NCBI RefSeq assembly: GCF_019679435.2
Contig: NZ_CP139781.1
Span: 1,364,001 to 1,428,000, forward strand
Direction: 5' to 3'
Length of the DNA: 64,000 nt
From: Actomonas aquatica
GTDB lineage: Bacteria; Verrucomicrobiota; Verrucomicrobiia; Opitutales; Opitutaceae
Shown piece by piece: positions 42,370 to 51,954 of the stretch (position 1 is the stretch's first letter; every line of letters begins with the position of its first letter). The translations under genes and the position numbers were made by a program. Below the pieces are notes generated by a model that was not told the origin of the DNA, searched no databases, and saw only the letters and a program-made list of their open reading frames with translations.

Positions 42370-42975
42370 TCAGCCTTCCAAGTAAGCCGCCAACTCCGAC
42401 ACCGTCAGGAACACACATCCCTGCCGCCGCAACTCCGCCAAGATCGCTGGCATCTGCTCCCGAGTCTCCCGCCGCCACTCGTGGAAATTGATCAACGTCC
42501 CATCGCGCACGTCGGTCGTCGCGTTACGCAGAATTGCCGCCGCATCCACCTCCGGGTTCCAATCATGTGACCAGACCTGGTGCGTGAACCCGAAGTCGCG
42601 AATCTCCGCCTCCGCCCAACCCGCCGCCTGCCGCGGGTCAGCCTCCGCATAGGGTTTCCAATACCACCGTGGCGCTACCCCAAGCTCGGCCGTCAGCACG
42701 CGCTGCGCTTCGACGATGTCTTCCCGCAGCTCCGCATCACTGCACTCGGCCGGGTGTCGATGCGCCAACGAGTGGTTCACCACCTCATGACCAGCCGCCA
42801 ACATCGCCCGCGCTTCCTCCCGATGGGCCCGCACCTGCTTTGCAACATACGCCCAACTCACCTTTACATTCTCGGCCCCCCACAACGCCCGCCAAGCCGG
42901 ACCGCAGACCTCGTCTGGCCCGTCGTCAAAAATCAACGCCACGTGTTTCCGACCGTCTGCTGCAGGTGTAGCCAT
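42370..42975 (-). CDS. polysaccharide deacetylase family protein
   Basis: 201 residues from ATG 42975. A NodB-type start ALIFDDGPDE (13-22) gives the Asp-Asp pair, and VVNHSLAHRH gives the HxxxH metal ligands (His68, His72). The later RWYWKPYAEADPRQAAGWAEAEI and WSHDWNPEVDAA segments fit the barrel. It removes N- or O-acetyl groups from polysaccharide chains, for example chitin, peptidoglycan or exopolysaccharide. It has no signal peptide at this start. It is divergent from the apiosidase-like gene. Confidence 0.88.
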   Translation of the reverse strand: MATPAADGRKHVALIFDDGPDEVCGPAWRALWGAENVKVSWAYVAKQVRAHREEARAMLAAGHEVVNHSLAHRHPAECSDAELREDIVEAQRVLTAELGVAPRWYWKPYAEADPRQAAGWAEAEIRDFGFTHQVWSHDWNPEVDAAAILRNATTDVRDGTLINFHEWRRETREQMPAILAELRRQGCVFLTVSELAAYLEG

Positions 42976-43089
42976 CGTCGTCCTGACTTCCGTCGTAATC
43001 ACCACGCTCGTCAACGTCGTGCGCACGACCGCGGCTTTTGCTCCGACGTCCCTTGCGCCTTCCTGCCCTCGGTTTATCGATGGGCCACC

Positions 43090-45018
43090 ATGCCGAGAAC
43101 CCCACTCCGCCGCTTCGCCCCCGTTGCCGCCCTGCTCCTGCTCTTCACCCTGCTCCTTGCCCCCGCCCGCGCCGCCCTCGAATCGGGCGAAGTCCATGTC
43201 TGGACCCAGCAGGAAATCCAACTAGAGGCCAACGGCACCTACGCCAATCCCTACACCGACGTCACCTGCTGGATCGACCTGCGTGGCCCCGATTTCGCCC
43301 AGCGCGTTTACGGCTTCTGGGACGGCGGCAATACCTTCCGCGTGCGCTTCGTCGCCACCACTCCCGGCGAATGGACCTGGACCACCGGCTCCAATCAACC
43401 CACCGACGACGGACTGAATTCCGGCCGCGGCAACCTGCGCGCCGTCGCATGGTCGACCGCCGAACACGACGCCAATCCCAATCGCCGCGGCTTCATCCGT
43501 GCCACCCCCAACGGTCGCGCGCTGCAATACGCCGACGGCACGCCCTTCTTCTGGCTCGGCGACACCTGGCTCGCCGCCTCCACCTGGCGCCTGCCCTACC
43601 GGGGCGAACGCGCCGCCCCCGACTACGAACCCGCCGCCGGCATCTCCTTTGAGGAGGCCGTGGCCTACCGCAAACGCCAGGGCTTCAACTCCGTTTCCTT
43701 CATCGCCGCCTTCCCCAACTGGGCGGCCGATCACCGCGGCGCCACCTACGCCAACGCCGACGGTGTCTACCTTCGCAACGCCTGGGAAAAGTTCGGCCAT
43801 TGGGCCGCGCACGGTGAGATCAGCACCGCTGACGGTGCCATCACCACCGGCAAGGACATGCACGACGAGCACGGCAATCGCCCCTTCGCCATCCTCCCCA
43901 ACCGCGAGGGTCTGGCCGACTTCGACTCCATCAACCCGGCCTACTTCCGCAGCCTCGACCGCAAGATGCAGCACCTCTCAGAGGAGGGTTTTGTGCCCTT
44001 CCTCGAAACCATCCGCCGCGACAACGCGCCGTCCTGGAAGGCTTACTTCGATTTCAACGCGTCCTACGCCCGCTTCGTCCAGTATCTGATTTCTCGATAC
44101 GGCGCCTACAACATGGTCTTCAGCGGCATCCACCTCGATTGGATTCCCGAAAACTACAGCCTCACCGAACACGAGTTCAACGAGGCCCTCACCTACCACC
44201 ATCAGCACTACGGTCCGCTGCCCTTCGGCCAGCCCTACACCACGCTCATCGACAGCACCACCTACCGTCGCTTCGGCCACGGCGACGACGCCCCCTGGCT
44301 CACCATGCACACTGTGGGCAACAAGCCGCGCAACCACGCCATCTACGCCTTTATCGAGGAGAGCTTCAACCTGCCCGATCCCTACCCGGTCGCCAACCTC
44401 GAGCCCTACTACACCGGCTGGAACCACTCAATCAACCGCCCCGGCGGCGAAACGCCCACGGCCGGCTCCGCCCGCGACATCTACTTCGCCCGCGCCCAGA
44501 TGTATGGCTCCGTCCTCTCCGGCGGCCTCGCCGGTCACGTGCATGGCACCGCCGCCTACGACATCACCACCACCGGCGAACCCGAGGGCTGGCGCCCGCA
44601 TATCTGGACCGCCCTGCGCTACGCCTCCGGCGCCCAGATGCAGCACCTGCGCGACTTCGTGCTCTCCCTCGGCCCCGCCTACCGCGACCTGCAACTCGCC
44701 AACGACGCCCTCGCCCCCCGCACCGCCCCCGGCGCCATCGACGACGGACTCGACGGCTGGTCCTTCGCCATGCGCACGCCCGACGCCGCCCACGCTTTGC
44801 TCTACTTCGAGCACCAAGCCGTGCCGACCACCCTCGCCGGCCTCACCGCCGACGCCGCCTACACGTGGACCTGGTTCAACCCGCGCACCGGCGCATGGCT
44901 CGACGCCCAAACCGTCACCACCGACGCCGCCGGCACCCTGCGCAGCCCGCCCTTCCCGAGTGACGCCGATTCGCCGATGACCGACTGGGCTGCGCGCCTG
45001 CAACGCACTGAGCGCTGA
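43090..45018 (+). CDS. secreted DUF5060/DUF4038 apiosidase-like glycoside hydrolase
   Basis: 642 residues from ATG 43090. A signal peptide (about 1-28) precedes a DUF5060-like beta domain (about 30-120: VTCWIDLRGPDFAQRVYGFWDGGNTFRVRFVATTPGEWTWTTGS). A DUF4038-type TIM barrel follows (FFWLGDTWLAA, GFNSVSFIAAFPNW, NMVFSGIHLDWIPE) and then a C-terminal beta domain. The related GH140 enzymes cleave apiosyl linkages in rhamnogalacturonan II. Catalytic Asp/Glu assignments are not certain. It probably acts outside the cytoplasm on plant polysaccharide. Confidence 0.85.
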   Translation: MPRTPLRRFAPVAALLLLFTLLLAPARAALESGEVHVWTQQEIQLEANGTYANPYTDVTCWIDLRGPDFAQRVYGFWDGGNTFRVRFVATTPGEWTWTTGSNQPTDDGLNSGRGNLRAVAWSTAEHDANPNRRGFIRATPNGRALQYADGTPFFWLGDTWLAASTWRLPYRGERAAPDYEPAAGISFEEAVAYRKRQGFNSVSFIAAFPNWAADHRGATYANADGVYLRNAWEKFGHWAAHGEISTADGAITTGKDMHDEHGNRPFAILPNREGLADFDSINPAYFRSLDRKMQHLSEEGFVPFLETIRRDNAPSWKAYFDFNASYARFVQYLISRYGAYNMVFSGIHLDWIPENYSLTEHEFNEALTYHHQHYGPLPFGQPYTTLIDSTTYRRFGHGDDAPWLTMHTVGNKPRNHAIYAFIEESFNLPDPYPVANLEPYYTGWNHSINRPGGETPTAGSARDIYFARAQMYGSVLSGGLAGHVHGTAAYDITTTGEPEGWRPHIWTALRYASGAQMQHLRDFVLSLGPAYRDLQLANDALAPRTAPGAIDDGLDGWSFAMRTPDAAHALLYFEHQAVPTTLAGLTADAAYTWTWFNPRTGAWLDAQTVTTDAAGTLRSPPFPSDADSPMTDWAARLQRTER

Positions 45019-45154
45019 ACAGTCAGCGCGCTTCGTCCCCATCACTCTCCGCCCCGCGTTGCCGTCCGGCCCCGCGAGCGCACCAATACCCCCTCACCCC
45101 TTGATGCCCCACCGCCTCTGCGCGGCGGCTTTGCTGTAGCCCCAAACCATCCCC

Positions 45155-47434
45155 GTGGCCAAATCCGCCTTCGCCCTCCTCCCCTTCGCCGCCTCTCTCC
45201 TCCTCGCTTCGCCGTCCGACCAGCACCGCACCTGGTCCGACTACGGCGGCGGTCACGACCAGTCCAAGTTCACCACCCTCAGCCAGATCACGCGCGAAAA
45301 CGTGACCGATCTCGAGATCGCCTGGATGTATCCCACCGGCGACGAGCGTTCCTACCAGTTCAACCCCGTCGTCGCCCACGGCGTGATGTATGTCCTCGCC
45401 AAGGAAAACTCCCTCGTCGCGATCGATCTCGATACCGGTAAGGAAATCTGGATACACGCCCACCTCAGCGGCATCTCCCGCCGCGGCATCAGTTATTGGG
45501 AAAGCGAGGACGGCTCCGATCGCCGCCTGCTGTTCACCCTCAACAACACCCTGCAGGCCATCGATGCCCGCACCGGCAAATCAATCCTCAGCTTCGGCGA
45601 CAACGGCATGGTTGACCTCCGTCGCAACATGCTCCGCGACCCCGCCACCGTTTACCGCGCCACCTCTAGCACGCCCGGCCGCGTTTTCGAGAATCTCATC
45701 ATCCTCGGCTCCTCGCCCGGCGAGGGTTACCTGTCCGGCCCCGGCCACATCCGCGCCTACGATGTCGTCACCGGTGAATTCATGTGGCGCTTCAACACCA
45801 TTCCCCAGCCCGGCGACTACGGCTACGAAACCTGGCCCAAGGAAGCCTACCGCTACGTCGGTGGCGTCAACGTCTGGGGCGAGATGTCCGTCGACGAGGC
45901 ACGCGGCATCGTCTTCCTCCCGCTCGGCTCACCGTCCTACGATTTCTACGGGGCCGACCGCCTCGGCGAAAACCTCTTCGGCAACTGTCTTGTTGCCCTC
46001 GACGCCCGCACCGGCCGCCGCCTCTGGCATTTCCAAACCGTGCACCACGACCTCTGGGACTACGACCTCGTCTCCGCGCCCCAGCTCATCACCGTCGAAC
46101 GCGACGGCGAGCGCATCGACGCGGTCGCCGCCGCCTCCAAACAAGGTTTCCTCTTCGTCTTCAACCGCGAGACCGGCGAACCTATTTTCCCCATCGAGGA
46201 AAAACCCTTCCCCGCCTCCGACATGCCGGGCGAAGAAGCCTGGCCCACCCAGCCCGTCCCCGCGCTGCCGCCCTACGCGCGCCAGATCATGACCGAGGAC
46301 GACATCACGCCCGTGCTCATCACCCCGGCCGAGCGGGCCCACTGGCAGGAGCGCGTCGCCAAAGCCCGCAAGGGGCTCTACGTGCCACCCTCCCTCGATG
46401 AAGTCGTCTCCCTCCCCGGTGCCGTCGGTGGCGTCAACTGGGGCAACTCCGCCGCCCACCCCGAGGACGGCATCGTTTACCTGCTCAACCAGGATTTCCC
46501 GTCCTTCTACAAACTCGCCAAACGCCAGCCCGTGCGCCTGCGCAACCGCGCAGGCGACAGTGACGAAGAAACCGCCGCCGCCAAACTCCGCGGCGAAAAA
46601 CTCTACGCCACCTACTGCGGTGCCTGCCACGGCCCCGACCGCGCCGGCTCCGATGTCGGTCCCTCGCTGCTCGCCGTCGGCAGCCAGATCAACCAAACCC
46701 AAGTTGCCCGCTCCATCATGTATGGCAGCGGTCGCATGCCCGCCCTGCCGCACTTCACCGACGAACAAATCGACGACGTTTACACCTACCTCGATGACGG
46801 CGTTTCCCCCTACGCCTCGCTCTTTGCGGCAGCGCAAAAAGAAGACCTACCCGAGGGCCCCGTAGTCGCCTCCGGCGGCGCCCCGCTCCCCGATGAAGAG
46901 GCCTTCGCCGGTGGCTTCCGTTTTAACCGCGGCGAAAACGACTATCCACCCGGCGTCGACGCCCCCGCCGATCGTTACTTCACCGACTACGGACTCGGCC
47001 ACCCCTACATCATCACCCCACCCTGGTCGACCATCCTTGCCTACGACCTGAACAAGGGAGTGATCAAATGGCGCCAACCGCTTGGTCAGGATCGTGACGC
47101 CGCCGCCGCGGGCATGACCGGCACCGGCGTCCCGCGCGGTTCCCAACGCATGGGTATGATCGTAACGGATACAGGTCTCGTATTCTCCACCGCCAAAGAC
47201 GGCCACGTTTACGCCTTCGACGCCGATAACGGTAAAGTCCTCTGGAAAGGCGCCCTGCCCATGGGCGCCGAAGGCCTGCCTGCCATGTATGAACACAACG
47301 GCCGCCAATACCTCGTCATCCCCGCCAGCACCCCGCTCACCTGGGGCCTCAAATCCCGCGAAAGCGGCATCGGCTCCACCGAGGAAAAAGGCCACGGCGG
47401 CTACGTCGCCTTCGCCCTCCCCGCACAGAACTGA
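45155..47434 (+). CDS. PQQ-dependent dehydrogenase with an internal cytochrome c domain
   Basis: 759 residues from GTG 45155, with a signal peptide (about 1-20). The propeller begins WSDYGGGHDQSKFTTLSQITRENV, and carries blades such as NSLVAIDLDTGKEIW and VVALDARTGRRLWHFQTVHHDLWDYDL. A heme c site CGACH (488-492) with a distal-Met region (YGSGRMPALPHF) is inserted near residues 470-575. More propeller blades then follow (AYDLNKGVIKWRQPLGQ, ATNG-type DNGKVLWKGALPM). It should oxidise alcohols or sugars in the periplasm with PQQ and pass electrons to the heme. No pqq biosynthesis genes are in the window. Confidence 0.9.
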   Translation: MAKSAFALLPFAASLLLASPSDQHRTWSDYGGGHDQSKFTTLSQITRENVTDLEIAWMYPTGDERSYQFNPVVAHGVMYVLAKENSLVAIDLDTGKEIWIHAHLSGISRRGISYWESEDGSDRRLLFTLNNTLQAIDARTGKSILSFGDNGMVDLRRNMLRDPATVYRATSSTPGRVFENLIILGSSPGEGYLSGPGHIRAYDVVTGEFMWRFNTIPQPGDYGYETWPKEAYRYVGGVNVWGEMSVDEARGIVFLPLGSPSYDFYGADRLGENLFGNCLVALDARTGRRLWHFQTVHHDLWDYDLVSAPQLITVERDGERIDAVAAASKQGFLFVFNRETGEPIFPIEEKPFPASDMPGEEAWPTQPVPALPPYARQIMTEDDITPVLITPAERAHWQERVAKARKGLYVPPSLDEVVSLPGAVGGVNWGNSAAHPEDGIVYLLNQDFPSFYKLAKRQPVRLRNRAGDSDEETAAAKLRGEKLYATYCGACHGPDRAGSDVGPSLLAVGSQINQTQVARSIMYGSGRMPALPHFTDEQIDDVYTYLDDGVSPYASLFAAAQKEDLPEGPVVASGGAPLPDEEAFAGGFRFNRGENDYPPGVDAPADRYFTDYGLGHPYIITPPWSTILAYDLNKGVIKWRQPLGQDRDAAAAGMTGTGVPRGSQRMGMIVTDTGLVFSTAKDGHVYAFDADNGKVLWKGALPMGAEGLPAMYEHNGRQYLVIPASTPLTWGLKSRESGIGSTEEKGHGGYVAFALPAQN

Positions 47435-47619
47435 TTTCACACCAAGCCAGCAAAGAAAGCAAAGGCCTCCCTCCAGCCCGCTCCTTTTGTGAATTTTTGT
47501 GCCTCTTCGCGGCAATCCCCACTGCCTCTCAGCCCCCAGCCAGCCTCCTTTGCTCTCTTTGCGACCTTGGTGTAAAAACCCTCCCTGTCTCTCCGCTCTC
47601 TCCGCCTCCTCGCCGCCCC
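47435..47619. repeat. TTGGTGTAAAAA-type spacer repeat
   Basis: TTTTGTGAATTTTTGTGCCTCTTCGCGGC and CTCTCTTTGCGACCTTGGTG followed by TAAAAACC lie before the isomerase gene. The same phrases return at 48552-48640 and 48753-48776. No coding frame is convincing. Confidence 0.7.
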
Positions 47620-48516
47620 ATGCTTCGTCGTCACTTCCTGTTCTCCACCGGCCTCGCCCTCACCGTCGGACTCACCACCCGCAGCTTCGCCCACACCCCG
47701 CTCAAGCACGGCAAACGCCTCGCCATGGGCACGGTCATCTTTCGTCACCGCTTCGCGCAGACGCGTTCCGACAACCTACCTCACCCCGGTTCGCCCCTCA
47801 CCCTGCTCGATGTGCCGGAGTATTATCACCAGCGCTTCGGCCTCAGTCAGGTCGAGTATTGGAGCTACCACTTTGAGTCGCTCGAACCCGCCTACCTCGC
47901 CCGTCTGCGCGCCGCGCTCGATGCCGCCGGTTCGCGCCTGATCAACATCCAGATCGACACCGATTATAACCTCGCCGCCGAAAACCCGACCCGCCGCGCC
48001 GAGTCCATCGCCGAGGTCGAACGCTGGATCGACGCCGCCGTCGTGCTCGGCTCCCCCAGCGTGCGCGCCAACCCCGGCAACGGTCCCATCGAGCACGCCA
48101 TCGCTTCCCTCCGCGAGATCAACACCTACGCCCAGGACCACCGCATCGTGCTCCTCAACGAAAACCACTTCGGCATCGAGATGGACCCGGATATTCACCT
48201 CCGCATCCGCGAAGAAGCCGGCCCCGAAAACCTCTACACCCTGCCCGACTTCGGCAACTACAGCGACGAAGCCCGCTTCGCCGCGCTGGAGAAGATCCTG
48301 CCCTACGCTTACCTCATTTCCGCCAAAGCCGTGCGCTTCGACGCCGAAGGCCACCACCAGCCCTACGACTTCGATCGCTGCGTGCAGATGGCCGAAGCCG
48401 CTGGCTTCAAAGGCATCTACTCCGTCGAGCAATGGGACCGCACCGACCACGACATGGACTACGAAAAAGTCGCCGACTGGCTCCTCACCCACGTCTCCCA
48501 AAACCTCCGCACCTAA
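47620..48516 (+). CDS. secreted sugar phosphate isomerase/epimerase-like TIM barrel protein
   Basis: 298 residues from ATG 47620. A signal peptide with a twin-arginine-like start (MLRRHFLFSTGLALTVGLTTRSFAH) precedes an AP-endonuclease-2-type barrel (SRLINIQIDTDYNLAAENPTRRAESIAEVERWIDAAVVLGSPSVRANPG, IVLLNENHFGIEMDP, FKGIYSVEQWD). Such barrels use divalent metal and act on sugars. Exported forms are common in Verrucomicrobia and Planctomycetes. The substrate is unknown. It lies 185 bp after the PQQ dehydrogenase gene. Confidence 0.85.
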   Translation: MLRRHFLFSTGLALTVGLTTRSFAHTPLKHGKRLAMGTVIFRHRFAQTRSDNLPHPGSPLTLLDVPEYYHQRFGLSQVEYWSYHFESLEPAYLARLRAALDAAGSRLINIQIDTDYNLAAENPTRRAESIAEVERWIDAAVVLGSPSVRANPGNGPIEHAIASLREINTYAQDHRIVLLNENHFGIEMDPDIHLRIREEAGPENLYTLPDFGNYSDEARFAALEKILPYAYLISAKAVRFDAEGHHQPYDFDRCVQMAEAAGFKGIYSVEQWDRTDHDMDYEKVADWLLTHVSQNLRT

Positions 48517-48776
48517 GCCCCTCTTGTAGCGGTCCGCCTCGCCAGCCCCTCCCCTTCGCTTCGCTCTCTTTGCGGCCTTGGTGTAAAAAGAAAACCCCTG
48601 CCCCTCCTTTTCGTGACTTTTTGTGCCTCTTAGTGGCCATCCCATCCCTGCCTCACAGCCCACCTGCTCCGTGCTCTCCGTGCCTCCTCCGTGACCTCTG
48701 TGTCCAAACCAGCCCTGCCCCTCAGCCTGCCAGCCACCCCACTGCACCTCCTTCGCTACCTTGGTGTTAAGCCAAA
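48517..48776. repeat. repetitive spacer with TTGGTGTAAAAA and TTTTTGTGCCTC phrases
   Basis: The spacer between two converging genes consists of imperfect repeats such as CGCTCTCTTTGCGGCCTTGG, TTTTCGTGACTTTTTGTGCC, TCCGTGCTCTCCGTGCCTCC and CTTCGCTACCTTGGTGTTAA. No gene is supported here. Confidence 0.75.
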
Positions 48777-49718
48777 CTATCCCGCCTTCCGCACCGCAAT
48801 CCGGCTCATCGCCGCCAGCACGACCACGCCACCCGCGACCATGCCAACGGTAAGCCGCTCGCCGTCCAACAACAGCAGCGATTCAAACACGCCCGCCAGC
48901 GGAATGAGGAACCGATAGGTCGCCAGCTCCGGCGCGGGGAAAAGCGTCGATAGGTGGTTCCACAACGCAAAGGCCGCCGCCGACACAAACGCCAGCCACG
49001 CCGTCCACGCCCACACGTAGGCGTCGAACCACGCCAACCCGCCCGCTTGCACCGCAGGCCAACCGAGCGCGAGCAACACCACGCCGCCCAGGAACAACGA
49101 ATACCCCGTGCCGGCCCGCGCCCCCATCGTGCGCTTCACTCGCTGAAAGGCCAGTAGCCCCAGCGCCCCAAAAAAACTCGCGGCCAAGATCAACCCGCCC
49201 CCCAGCCGCGGACTGCCTTCCCCCACGCCCGGCGAATAGACCGCCATGGTCACGCCCAGCGCCCCCGCCGCCAGCACCAGCCACTGTCGTCGCGTCAGCC
49301 GCGGCGTCCCCAAAAACGGCGGCGCCAACAACACCCACCAGAAGCTCCCACTCGAAACCAGCAACGACGCCAGCGCCCCACTCGACAGGCTGAGCCCCAT
49401 GTAGAAGCACACGTATTGTCCCACCGTCTGCGCCGCCGCCATCGCCAGAATCCAATACCGCGGCGTCTCCGCCCATTCTCGCAACGGTGCCCGCGCAAAC
49501 AACAACAGCCCCAAACCCGCCACCGTAAAACGCACCCCGGCAAACAACGACCGCGTCGCAAAATCCGCCTCGATCCCCTGCGCCGCCCAGTGGTCGAAGA
49601 CCAGCTTGATGCCTGGAAACGCCGACCCCCACAGCACCGCACACACCGCCACCAGGGCCAGCAGTTGCCACCGTGAACGCCGCTTGGCGCCATACTCAGG
49701 ATCCATCACCGAAACCAT
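48777..49718 (-). CDS. EamA/DMT family transporter
   Basis: 313 residues from ATG 49718 (an ATG 12 nt downstream is also possible). Ten membrane spans form two EamA repeats; the first begins LLALVAVCAVLWGSAFPGIKLV, and the second begins around LGGGLILAASFFGALGLLAF. The drug/metabolite superfamily exports small molecules such as amino acids or nucleosides. No substrate can be assigned. It is divergent from the SGNH gene at 49855. Confidence 0.9.
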   Translation of the reverse strand: MVSVMDPEYGAKRRSRWQLLALVAVCAVLWGSAFPGIKLVFDHWAAQGIEADFATRSLFAGVRFTVAGLGLLLFARAPLREWAETPRYWILAMAAAQTVGQYVCFYMGLSLSSGALASLLVSSGSFWWVLLAPPFLGTPRLTRRQWLVLAAGALGVTMAVYSPGVGEGSPRLGGGLILAASFFGALGLLAFQRVKRTMGARAGTGYSLFLGGVVLLALGWPAVQAGGLAWFDAYVWAWTAWLAFVSAAAFALWNHLSTLFPAPELATYRFLIPLAGVFESLLLLDGERLTVGMVAGGVVVLAAMSRIAVRKAG

Positions 49719-49854
49719 TGCGTCACCACCACGCACATACGTCCCGCCACCGCCAGCCCGAAGCTGCGCGACCAGAGCCCCGTCACCCGGCGTCTCATCC
49801 TTCGCCCAGTCGGGCTTTACGCCTGCCTCCCCCCTACTCAATGTCGCGCCTTTC

Positions 49855-51954
49855 ATGCCCCGTCCCCCCGCCCAGTCCCGCATCGGTTGGATCCCTAAAC
49901 TCCTTCTCGTGGTGCTCGCGCCGCTGCTCTTCCTCAGCGCGCTTGAACTCTCCTTGCGACTGGGCGACTACGGCCGCGATCCGCACTTTTTTATCCCCGA
50001 CGACTCCCCGGGCGCACCAGCCGATGCGTTCCGCAGCAACCCACGTTTCACCGAAAGTGTCTTCCCGGCTTCCTTCGGCCTCAAAGCGGTCAACCTGCGC
50101 CTCACCCGCACCAAACCCACTGGCACCAAACGCGTCTTCCTGCTCGGCGGTTCCGCCGCGATGGGGGTGCCGGAGGCCGGCTTCGGCCTCGCCCCGCAAC
50201 TCGAAGCCGCCCTGTCCACCATGCTGCCCGGCGAACCCATCGAGGTGCACAACCTCGGCATCACCGCCATCAATTCCCACGTCGTCCTGCCCATCCTCCG
50301 CGAGGTGCTGGCCTTCGAACCCGATCTCCTCGTCATCTACCTCGGCAACAACGAGGTGGTCGGTCCCTACGGTCCGGGTTCGGCCATCACTGCCGCCACC
50401 CCGCCCCTGCCCCTTATCCGCGCCAGCCAACGCCTTCGAGCCACCCGCACCGGTCAACTGCTGGAGTCCCTCATCGGTCAGGTCAAAGGAGCCGCCGCCT
50501 CCGATCAACGGTCGTGGCGCGGCATGGAAATGTTTGCCCGCGAGGAAGTGCCCGCCGATGACCCGCGCCTCGCCACGGTCTACGCCAACTTCACCGCCAA
50601 CCTGCACGACATGCTCGAACTCGCCGCCGCCGCCGAGGTCCCCGTCGTCGTATCCACCGTCGCGGTCAACCTGAGCGACTGCGCTCCGTTTGTGTCCCGC
50701 CCCGCCCCCGACGGACTCGACGCCGACACCCATTTTCACCGCGGCCGCGAACGGCTCGCCGCCGGCGACACCGCCGCCGCGACCACCCACTTCCGCACCG
50801 CCCTCCAATACGATGCCCTGCGCTTCCGCGCCGACGACCGCATCAACCAGATCATCCGCGACACGACCGCCGCCGCCCCCGGCGCTTACCTCGCCGACTC
50901 CGCCACCGCCCTAGGTCTCGGCGGTCGCCGCCACTTTTTCGAGCACGTTCACCTCACCTTCACCGGCAACCACGCCATCACCCGCGAGCTTGCGACCGTC
51001 GCCGCCCCCTTGCTCGCACCGCACGCCACGATCGGTCGCTTCCCCTCCATCGCCGACCTCGCCGCCGCGATCGGCTTCACCCCCGTCGGTCACCTGTCCC
51101 AGTGGCAGGTGATGAACGACCTCGTGACGCGCCCCCCCTTCACCGGCCAGTCAACCTACGCCGAAGACCGGACCTTCGCTCGCGCCGAAATCAACCGCCT
51201 GAACCACCTGCTCACCCCGGATGCCCTTTCCCGCGCCTCCGGCACCATCGAAGCCGCTCGTCTCGCCGATCCCGGTTCCGCCTTCCTTGCGTTCCACGCC
51301 GCCAAGCTCGCTGTTCAACTCGGCGACCGCGCCCGCGCCCTCCGCCTGCTCGACGCCCACGACGCCATCGTCCCGGCCAACGCCGAGTCCCGCGTGCTGC
51401 GCGCCTTTCTGCTCGCCGAGACCGGAGCCCCCCGGGCGGCAGTGGACCTCTTCCTCGCCGTGATCGAGGCCGAACCCTACTACCCGCAAACCTATCCGCT
51501 GCTCGCCTCCCTCTGGAGTGCCCTCGGCGACTTTGACACCGGCCGCACCGCCTTTGCCACATGGGTCGAAGCCATGCCCAACAACCGTGGCGTGCGCCTC
51601 GCCTACGCTCAATTGCTCGACGCCGCCGGTGACCGCTCCGCCGCCGTCACCCAGTGGCAAGCCGTGCTCGCCATCGTGCCCGACGACGAACGCGCCCTGC
51701 AACCGCTCCTGCAATACCACCTCGCCGCCGAGCGCTACGACGACGCCGTCGATCTGATGTTGGCCGCCCACGCCTACAACCCCCGCAACTTCACCAACAA
51801 CGACCGTCTCGTGCAGGTGTATCAGTCGCGTGGTGACACCACCGCCACCCTGCGCTACATGCGCGACCTTATGGCCAGCGGTCCGGTCTCGACCGAACTC
51901 CGCCGCGACTACGAACGCCTCTCCGCCGCCGCCAACGCCGCTTCTTCCCGGTGA
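49855..51954 (+). CDS. SGNH/GDSL hydrolase-like protein with TPR region
   Basis: 699 residues from ATG 49855. One N-terminal span (about 14-34, LLLVVLAPLLFLSALELSL) anchors the protein. The SGNH core has VFLLGGSAAMG, HNLGITAINS (second block with Asn), LVIYLGNNEVVGPYG (third block), and the C-terminal HLTFTGNHAI (His block). The C-terminal half (about 430-695) is TPR-like with repeats such as AFLLAETGAPRAAVDLFLAVIEAEPYYPQT. It overlaps the carbamoyltransferase start by 4 bp (GTGA). Such pairs are common in clusters thought to modify polysaccharides or other surface molecules. Confidence 0.88.
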   Translation: MPRPPAQSRIGWIPKLLLVVLAPLLFLSALELSLRLGDYGRDPHFFIPDDSPGAPADAFRSNPRFTESVFPASFGLKAVNLRLTRTKPTGTKRVFLLGGSAAMGVPEAGFGLAPQLEAALSTMLPGEPIEVHNLGITAINSHVVLPILREVLAFEPDLLVIYLGNNEVVGPYGPGSAITAATPPLPLIRASQRLRATRTGQLLESLIGQVKGAAASDQRSWRGMEMFAREEVPADDPRLATVYANFTANLHDMLELAAAAEVPVVVSTVAVNLSDCAPFVSRPAPDGLDADTHFHRGRERLAAGDTAAATTHFRTALQYDALRFRADDRINQIIRDTTAAAPGAYLADSATALGLGGRRHFFEHVHLTFTGNHAITRELATVAAPLLAPHATIGRFPSIADLAAAIGFTPVGHLSQWQVMNDLVTRPPFTGQSTYAEDRTFARAEINRLNHLLTPDALSRASGTIEAARLADPGSAFLAFHAAKLAVQLGDRARALRLLDAHDAIVPANAESRVLRAFLLAETGAPRAAVDLFLAVIEAEPYYPQTYPLLASLWSALGDFDTGRTAFATWVEAMPNNRGVRLAYAQLLDAAGDRSAAVTQWQAVLAIVPDDERALQPLLQYHLAAERYDDAVDLMLAAHAYNPRNFTNNDRLVQVYQSRGDTTATLRYMRDLMASGPVSTELRRDYERLSAAANAASSR

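Noticed and set aside
42976-43221. N-terminal extension of the polysaccharide deacetylase
   Set aside because: It overlaps the start of the divergent apiosidase-like gene and has a composition like a shadow frame.
45019-45154. Possible small gene before the PQQ dehydrogenase
   Set aside because: Only shadow frames and no start context were seen in this 136-bp spacer.
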